Shown here piece by piece: positions 57,198 through 64,000 of a stretch of 64,000 nucleotides of DNA. A program made the translations under genes and the position numbers. A model generated the notes under the pieces. That model saw only the letters and a program-made list of their open reading frames with translations, was not told the DNA's origin and did not search any database. The stretch's first letter is position 1; the number at the start of each line of letters is the position of its first letter. Source of the DNA: Apostichopus japonicus (taxonomy: Eukaryota; Echinodermata; Holothuroidea; Aspidochirotida; Stichopodidae); contig NC_092579.1 of NCBI RefSeq assembly GCF_037975245.1, positions 7,069,001 to 7,133,000 on the forward strand. Reading direction: 5' to 3'.

Positions 57198-57551
57198 ATT
57201 CATACTTAGTAAAGATTCCTAAATCCTATTGGTCCATTCAGGTCAGCTGACCGTGGTTAATCCTGTGAGTAACGCACGGAAAAATTACGGGGCATCACTT
57301 TAATAAATCTTTGGTTATATGTAACCAAAAATGTTTTGTTTTATGATTTTTCCCCCACACAAATGGTAGTGTATGAATGAACAGGGTTAATCAACGGTCT
57401 AGCGTGCGTTACTCACATGATTAATGCACTCCGGGTGTTAATGCTATCACTGGATGCACTCGGGCTCCGCCCTCGTGCATCGCTTGCATTATCCCCCGAT
57501 CGTGCATTAATCCTGTGAGTAACGCACGCTAGACCGTTGATTAACCCCTTA
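57198..57551. repeat. 354-bp hairpin element, copy 2
   Basis: Near-identical to 33142-33495, with the same long inverted pair, GGTCAGCTGACC palindrome and TTAATCCTGTGAGTAACGCA modules. Only 316 bp separates it from copy 3, in the same orientation. Confidence 0.85.
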
Positions 57552-57714
57552 TTTATGTTTCCAGGAAGGTTTGTGTTTATTTTAAGATTGATTCTGAAAA
57601 GAAAAGGTTCCAAAAGTGCAGGCAACTAAATGAAATCTTACTACCGTAGTTGCAAATTTGGGAGCAAAATAACGTTATCAATTTGATAATTATGCTAGAA
57701 TAGCACTCAGAACA

Positions 57715-57795
57715 TTACATGTACATAGCATGTACAGTTCATGTACACAGCATGTACAAAGCATGTACATTGCATATACATAGCATGTTTATACA
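57715..57795. repeat. CATGTACA-type short tandem repeat
   Basis: Repeats of about 12 bp, GCATGTACA with variable spacers (ATAGCATGTACAGTTCATGT and on), each built on the palindrome TGTACA. It sits between copies 2 and 3 of the hairpin element. Confidence 0.7.
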
Positions 57796-57867
57796 GTGCA
57801 TGGTGCCATAGTTCATTTAGTGTCCTAATTATTTGGAAAGTGACTTAGGAGAGATGAAATGGTTTTC

Positions 57868-58220
57868 ATTCATACTGAGTAAAGATTCCTAAATCCTATT
57901 GGTCCATTCAGGTCAGCTGACCATGGTTAATCCTGTGAGTAACGCACAGTAAAATTACGGGGCATCACTTTAATAAATCTTGGGTTATATGTAACCAAAA
58001 ATGTTTTGTTTTATGATTTTTCCCCACACAAATGGTAGTGTATGAATGAACGGGGTTAATCAACGGTCTAGCGTGCGTTACTCACATGATTAATGCACTC
58101 CGGGTGTTAATGCTATCGCTGGATGCACTCGGGCTCCGCCCTCGTGCATCGCTTGCATTATCCCCCGATCGTGCATTAATCCTGTGAGTAACGCACGCTA
58201 GACCGTTGATTAACCCCTTA
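57868..58220. repeat. 353-bp hairpin element, copy 3
   Basis: Third copy, differing from the others by a few substitutions and one missing C. Edges are shared by all three: ATTCATACT on the left and TTAACCCCTTA on the right. Confidence 0.85.
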
Positions 58221-60479
58221 TTTAAAAGCATAAATCAAACGTGCAGAACATTTTGAATTTAATGGTGTAGCTTTTAGCTTTCATGAGACTTTTGATTACC
58301 CTAGTTGCTGTATGATTTAATTTATGAAATGGTTGTGAAATTAGTAATTGCATTGTGTATGCCTTTCAGCTATAATTCTGGTATCTGTTACGTTGAATCA
58401 TCAGACACTACATGACATTCATAGAGCAATATAAGATGCACCATCTCGGCACAGCAATCACTGCATTTGATGTTGAATATTTTAGCCATATACCGTTAGA
58501 ATTAGTGAATAAATTTCATTTGCGACATTTTTTCGGACACGATAATTGACTTCCTACCATTTTCAAACTCTCTCTGTTTTTGCCTTTCATTGCAATGTTA
58601 ACAAGCATGCGGACTATTATTGTTTCAAACGTGATTGTAATTGACAAACATAAAGGCCAATGATCAATAAATATTGTCAAATTTTATACCACCAGACATT
58701 TGACTAGCAAGTAATTTCTTCTATCAAAGGTGACAAAAGAGAGGTTGTAATGTGTTAATATGTAAAAATGGAAAGATGTTAAACTTTATTGATCTGAGAT
58801 GACTGTACACGATCAAAGCAATTTAAGAGAAGGATAATTCGTCCATCACATAGTGGCATTAGATGCCTCTAGCGCTTCTCTAGTTTTAGTGCCATGTGTT
58901 AATGGATTGTACAACAAAAAACTGAAGAGAAGGAGGATCATCTTTACGTCAATCAATTCATCAGGGATCAATTTGGTGTTCGAATTGCAATGAAAGTGAA
59001 ATGGAAAATATTATAGAGCCTCTGGCTGGAAACAGCAAACACCAATGGCACTGAATGTATTGAATATGGAGTGTAGCAATGGGTTGCCTATTAGTTCCAT
59101 GCTGCAATGCACTTCTAAACAATACTTTGGCTAGTGACTCATGCAGGACCGGAAAATTGTGGGTAAAGTAACAACAATAAAGTAGAATTTGAAAATAAAT
59201 CAAAAAAAGTTCAAAATAAATAAACAACTTTCACACACCATTGATACAAGTCAGCCATGCCTAACGCTGAGCCAAAGGTTCAAACAAAACGGGATATCCA
59301 TTTAATACGAAGGGATATAGAATTCACAAGATGTCAATGAGAAATGACCTTGGATTTGACTGCTTGAAAAGTTAGAGCAAATGCGCCTCCATTTTGAAAA
59401 TTTTAAAGCAGCAGTAAGCAACATCCCCTTACAATAAACCCTTCGGACCAGTAAAATTTGACACCTAGGTCACAAAATGGTCGCCACAGCTTCTCTTATG
59501 TTTGGTTAATAGCCCCTGGTACTAACTGAACAGGTAAAGAAAGCTGATTGTGGGGCTTGCTACAAAAACATCAAATTCCAAATAAATGCTATAATAGCAA
59601 AAAGTACATTGCTAGTTTGCGATTACACACAATTTGAGTTCTATAGTATACATGTTACTAAACACAATGTTTGTACTCTGGTATGTGACTACACACAATG
59701 TGTGTACTATAGTATGTAACTACACAGTGTGTGTACTCTAGTAGATTCCAATTAATAGTCAAAAATATCTTCTGAAGAAAAACCTTCCGATTATTTTCAC
59801 AAATATTGATGCTTAGGTAAGCCACCATGAATTTCGCTCCGCTTATGTTAAACTTCTATAACATGTGGAAAGACCGGAGTTTCACACACTTAATTCCCAT
59901 TGACATTGGTCAGGAAACCTAAGCTGGTCATCAACATTCGAACTTGCTTAAGTTCATAGCATCATGGGCACGACACAAATCATTGCACATGATGGTACAT
60001 TTTCCTGCCATCAGGGTCCAAAGCTAAACTCAACAGTGTAAATTTCCAGGAAATGTGGGCGAGTTAACATTGACTAATGACAGTTTGGCGAATGAAGTTT
60101 CATCAGTCGAAATATATGATTGGATGCTGTTTTCATAAAATGTTATCGTTACACATGAGCATAAGCGACCACGAATACTTTTCCTGTATGTTAGCGTTCC
60201 TATTTTGCACTCATGGCACGATGCCAAACAAAATATTTTGGAATGCAGTTTATTGCTTTTTCCACATGGGCCATTGCTGGTTATTTTATATTGAAAGTAC
60301 ATTGGCCTAGCCATTCAGAAAGTGTTGAAAAATCGTGTAAGGTGAATTGAAGATTTTTTTTTTCCGGTCAGAAAGAATCGCCAGGTTGTGAGCCATTAAG
60401 ATACATTTTTTGTGTTATAGTCATCGTCCTTTATCTTTTAGTTTGGTCGTAAATACGGGAGTTGGGTGGTTTGTGAGGT
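58221..60479. other. Non-coding with a small ACACAATGTGTGT array
   Basis: 59630-59750 carries about four units of TATGTGACTACACACAATGTG-like repeats, a satellite of the larger array at 62512-62855. Nothing else supportable. Confidence 0.45.
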
Positions 60480-60943
60480 GGTTTGCACCACAGGCACTTG
60501 TTACATTATCTAGGTGTATAGTATATATAAACAGGGAAAGGTAGGACACTCAATTCAAAACAAACGTTGCAAAGTCACCATTTTCAGAAAAAGTTACGTT
60601 CCCGTTCTGTGCCCGTCTTTCCTCCAATGGGATCATTCGTGACCAACCAGTGACGTCATTCAAAATGGCGAGAAGTGGATTGTCGTGATAATGGTACAGC
60701 TCAGCATTTTGACCGTAAATTTACGAATCATCTGTGCTACAGGAGTCTAATTGGAGTCAGATTTACCGCAGGTAATAATCTTATACTCAAGCTAATACTT
60801 ACGCTGCTTTTGGTCAAATTGGAACGTAACTTTTTCTGAAAATGGTGACTTTGCAACGTTTGTTTTGAATTGAGTGTCCTACCTTTCCCTGTTCATATAT
60901 ACTATACACCTAGATAACGTTACGAGTGCCTGTGGTTTGCACC
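60480..60943. mobile_element. Long-palindrome element: 123-bp inverted arms, 218-bp centre with promoter-like motifs
   Basis: Arms 60480-60602 and 60821-60943 are inverted copies with fewer than ten mismatches, including AGGTGTATAGTATATAT and TTTTCAGAAAAAGTTACGTT. The central 218 bp is not repeated in the window and holds CCAAT (60624), a CRE palindrome TGACGTCA (60651) and CAAAATGGCG (60661, YY1-like). No clear target duplication was found. It could be a TIR element with long arms or a fold-back. Confidence 0.7.
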
Positions 60944-62511
60944 CCCCTGGCATTTCCAGACGGAATGTATTGATATGTCCAGGATAATGATTCTATTTAA
61001 GTATTGAAATATATACTATGTTATTCAGCATGTCCCCCGATTAGGACTTTAACAAATTATGCAAGTGGGTTAATTCTTTTGAGTGAAATGGCTTAAGAAC
61101 ATTTTTAAATTTATATATGGTTTTTTTTTATCGCATAGTAAATTACATTCAATCCTAACACCTATAGAAATGTATAATTCTTCACTTTAATAACACAATG
61201 ACCATTAAAAGGAACATTTATCTTTTTATCATTCATCGTATGATGCTTTTCTTTTATACCTATCATCCATATACTATAGGTCATGTATTTGTGTATTCTA
61301 ATGTTACTGTGAGTCATATTTATCGCACGCCACCCATATCACTCATACAAAAAAAAATGATATGAACACAACAGTAAGGGCAGCTCTACACTTTGTGGAG
61401 CTATTAAGTACTGTCTCAGCCCTTACATTATCGAATCACTTTCCTCCGTCTACGTCTTCAATGAAACTTTGCCAATAGAATTGATAACGAAAATTAACAA
61501 CTCGCCCATATCATGTAGGCCCTACAGCTGCTATGAATTTGAAAAAAAAAGTTGTCTACTGTACACTTTGAATTGGCAAATCTCACACTTAGTGAATTTG
61601 GCTCAACAACCTGGCCACGTCAAAAAAAAATGCGGCTAAAAAAAGCAACGTAGAACGATAATTTCCCCCAAAAAAGATCAGATCGATCAAAACAAATGCA
61701 ATGTTTTACAAAACACCCGCGTCTTTCTGTAACCAAGCAAAGTCTGTCAATCACTCCCGATAAACAATTCTTGTTGGCCGTCCGTCCAGGGTACATCATT
61801 CAGTGCACCTGTTGCTACATCTGAATCAAGGCAAAGGAATGCCTTCTTTAGGTGTAATATGCAAATTATGAATGATACTGTGTTGCGGGGTTACAACTTA
61901 ATTTGCGACACACAAATTTTGGGAAGCTGTTGTAGAAGTAACTTTTGTATCAATGTAAAGTACTGTATGTTCTATAAACTATCAAAAGACATTTTTTTCC
62001 TCAGGTGGTAGGGAAAAGGGGTATTTCGCTGAACTCAATCTCTTTGTATAGTATTTGAATACTTAAATTGATCATGTACAGGCAGTTTTTATTTCTCTAT
62101 AGTAAGCTCTACTTAGCATTTCTATCCTTTGTGGATCTTTATTGGATAAATACGAAATGAATTGTTTGGCGTCAGCATCTAACGGTAAGCCTTGCATTTC
62201 TTAAATTGTTTAGCTTCAAACACTTTACCTGCGTCCTCTTCGCTGCTAGGTGAATATCACGTCTTAAACTATGATGTAAGAAATGGCTGTTTCAAACATC
62301 TCACTAATTCTTTTGGCGACTTTCATCCCTATTCATCGAGCACAATAGCATTTCCTTAGTATAAAGTTGTACAGAGATTTTATGAGGTGTCTACGCAGCA
62401 ATTTTTTGGTCAACATGTTTATACATGGTTGTATACTTGTTTATACGTCTTTATACGATCCTTTGCACGTACACATGTCCAGTTATACGTGAGCGGTACT
62501 GTATGTAAACT
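60944..62511. other. Non-coding, nothing identified
   Basis: AT-rich sequence with no supported gene or repeat. Confidence 0.4.
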
Positions 62512-62855
62512 ACACACAATGTGTATACTCTAGTATGTGACTATACACAATGTGTGTACTCTAGTATGTGACTACACACAATGTGTGTACTCTTGTATGT
62601 AACTACACACAATGTGTGTACCTAGTATGTAACTACACACAATGTGTGTACTCTTGTATGTAACTACACACAATGTGTGTACCTAGTATATATGTGACTA
62701 CACACAATGTGTGTACCCTAGTATGTAACTACACACAATGTGTGTACTCTAGTATGTGACTACACACAATATGTGTAGGCCTACTCTATTATGTAACTAC
62801 ACTCAAAGTGTGTACTCTAGTTAGTGACTACACACAATGTGTGTACTCTAGTATA
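62512..62855. repeat. ~30-bp palindromic minisatellite (ACACAATGTGTGT)
   Basis: About 11 units of GTATGTAACTACACACAATG, then TGTGTACTCTA. Each unit contains the near-perfect palindrome ACACACAATGTGTGT, so single strands can form a string of small hairpins. Spacers vary (TACTCTAG, TACCTAG, TACTCTTG). The same repeat occurs at 59630-59750. Confidence 0.9.
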
Positions 62856-63469
62856 TTACAACACATTTATAAAACTATGTACATAACATGTGCTCAAGCG
62901 TTCAAGAAAGTCACAAACCTAAAACATTTTCACATCTGCAAAAATGTGCCCAGGTCTAATTTAAATAATATTAAACTCTAAGGAGATGTTATTGTCATCA
63001 AGAACCTTTGCCATCCGGATCAATGCATTAGCTAGTCGAGTGAGAAACAGCTAGTCCATTGGGATCCAGAGGGATGTACCAGGTACCAATGAAAGTTATA
63101 AAACAGCGTTCCTTTACTTTGTCAAAATATAAAAACTTGCATGACTTTTCCATGATAATTCCATCAATGATCTTATTCACAAGACTTTGGCTGTGCTTTC
63201 CCTTTTTTTGCAAATCTTCTACAAGGAAACAATGCAGGTTGCATAGTCCCTTCTATATAGCTGCTACATATATATTAGGGTACTGTTCCAACATAAATGC
63301 TATTTAACATGTAAAACTTTCATGAGTTTCACAGATCCCACATATATTTATTGATTCATTTTTCCTATGTTAGAACCATGCAGTCCCAATCATGTGCATG
63401 TATGTATAGAGTCTTAAGACTTGCGAGGTGATACAAAGGAACAACTTGACAGGAGACATTATCTGCTTT

Positions 63470-63676
63470 CTTCAGTCGGAGGGGGGGGGGGGGGGAGATG
63501 CCCCCCTGACGGACTCAAATGGACAGCAGGCGCCCTTTTCAACTTTTTACTTATTCGTGATTATTGACTTTTTCATTGCACCAACCTGTGGTGGCGCTCC
63601 ACTTAGATAGTGACGAAAGAGCCCCTACAGACCATTCTCGCCCCCCCCCTGACCAATACCCCTAGCTCTGCCACTG
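63470..63676. mobile_element. hAT-type MITE, truncated copy of the 19150 family
   Basis: It shares GGACTCAAATGG, CTTAGATAGTG, CCCCTACAGACCATTCTCGC and the right terminus AGCTCTGCCACTG with 19150-19535. The left terminus is lost or rearranged (CAGTCGGAGGGG), ~150 bp is missing internally, and no target duplication is evident. Confidence 0.75.
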
Positions 63677-64000
63677 CTTTCAAATTAAATAAATTACATC
63701 ATGCCTGTTCTTGTTACTGGCTGCAGAACTTGTGCATTTCAAGGTGTCATCTTTTAAAACCACTCAGCATTTATATATATCTACATATACATGTGTCCGA
63801 AGATTTTTCATCTACCCCTTCTACCCTTTGACTTAAGAACTGTATCAAATGTACGAAAGAAAATTTTATAGCTAACTAAATTGTCCTTCTACTCGTTGCT
63901 GTACCGAAGGTTTTCCTTGACCTTCCATGCGCCAAGGTTGCACTGAGTACAGCCTCGCGAAAGAAAAGTACACCTAACATATACAGTCTACTAATTCATG
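63677..64000. other. Window end, nothing identified
   Basis: No supported feature in the last ~320 bases. Confidence 0.4.

Overview
This window looks like animal nuclear DNA, AT-rich and packed with repeats. There are no operons or bacterial promoters. Coding sequence is in short pieces with GT..AG borders, and there are microsatellites, minisatellites, tRNA-derived SINEs, many small hAT-type elements with exact 8-bp target duplications, and a U2 snRNA fossil. The repeat style suggests a marine invertebrate, perhaps an echinoderm such as a holothurian, but that is an impression and not a demonstrated identity.

The one gene I can support is a rhomboid-family intramembrane protease (RHBDL1/3-like) on the minus strand, from at least 49826 down to a stop codon at 22346. 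Six exons join with perfect phase agreement: 49826-49759, 39720-39552, 36544-36432, 29836-29736, 24591-24537, 22593-22346. They give 250 residues covering the whole membrane domain. The start codon and any N-terminal (EF-hand) exons lie upstream and were not found. The catalytic Ser and His are present, but the glycine that normally follows the Ser is Thr.

Layout. 1-5446: intergenic, with hAT MITEs, a retroelement tail with (CA)n, and a compound satellite-like element (4012-4967) with a 6-bp target duplication. 5447-11903: a near-identical tandem segmental duplication (3.4 and 3.1 kb), each copy holding a hAT-like MITE, a SINE and (TA)n tracts. 11904-22345: intergenic, with a SINE, a 0.5-kb tandem duplication, a 55-bp minisatellite, and a 386-bp hAT MITE. 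22346-49826: the rhomboid gene. Its introns hold a 62-bp minisatellite full of consensus 5' splice sites next to a 55-nt exon, two SINEs, two TTAA-bounded MITEs, a U2-derived element, hammerhead-like motifs, a G-quadruplex tract, and a 2.7-kb array of 42-bp repeats. 49827-64000: 5' gene territory or intergenic DNA, with a polypurine tract, a decayed hAT transposase fragment, further MITEs, paired copies of a 354-bp hairpin element, a 464-bp long-palindrome element and an array of palindromic 30-bp repeats.

Most long open frames here come from repeats whose unit is a multiple of three or from (TA)n. Three extra exon-like pieces (27721-27839 +, 53891-54010 -, 8613-8825 + with its duplicate) are given as low-confidence candidates.
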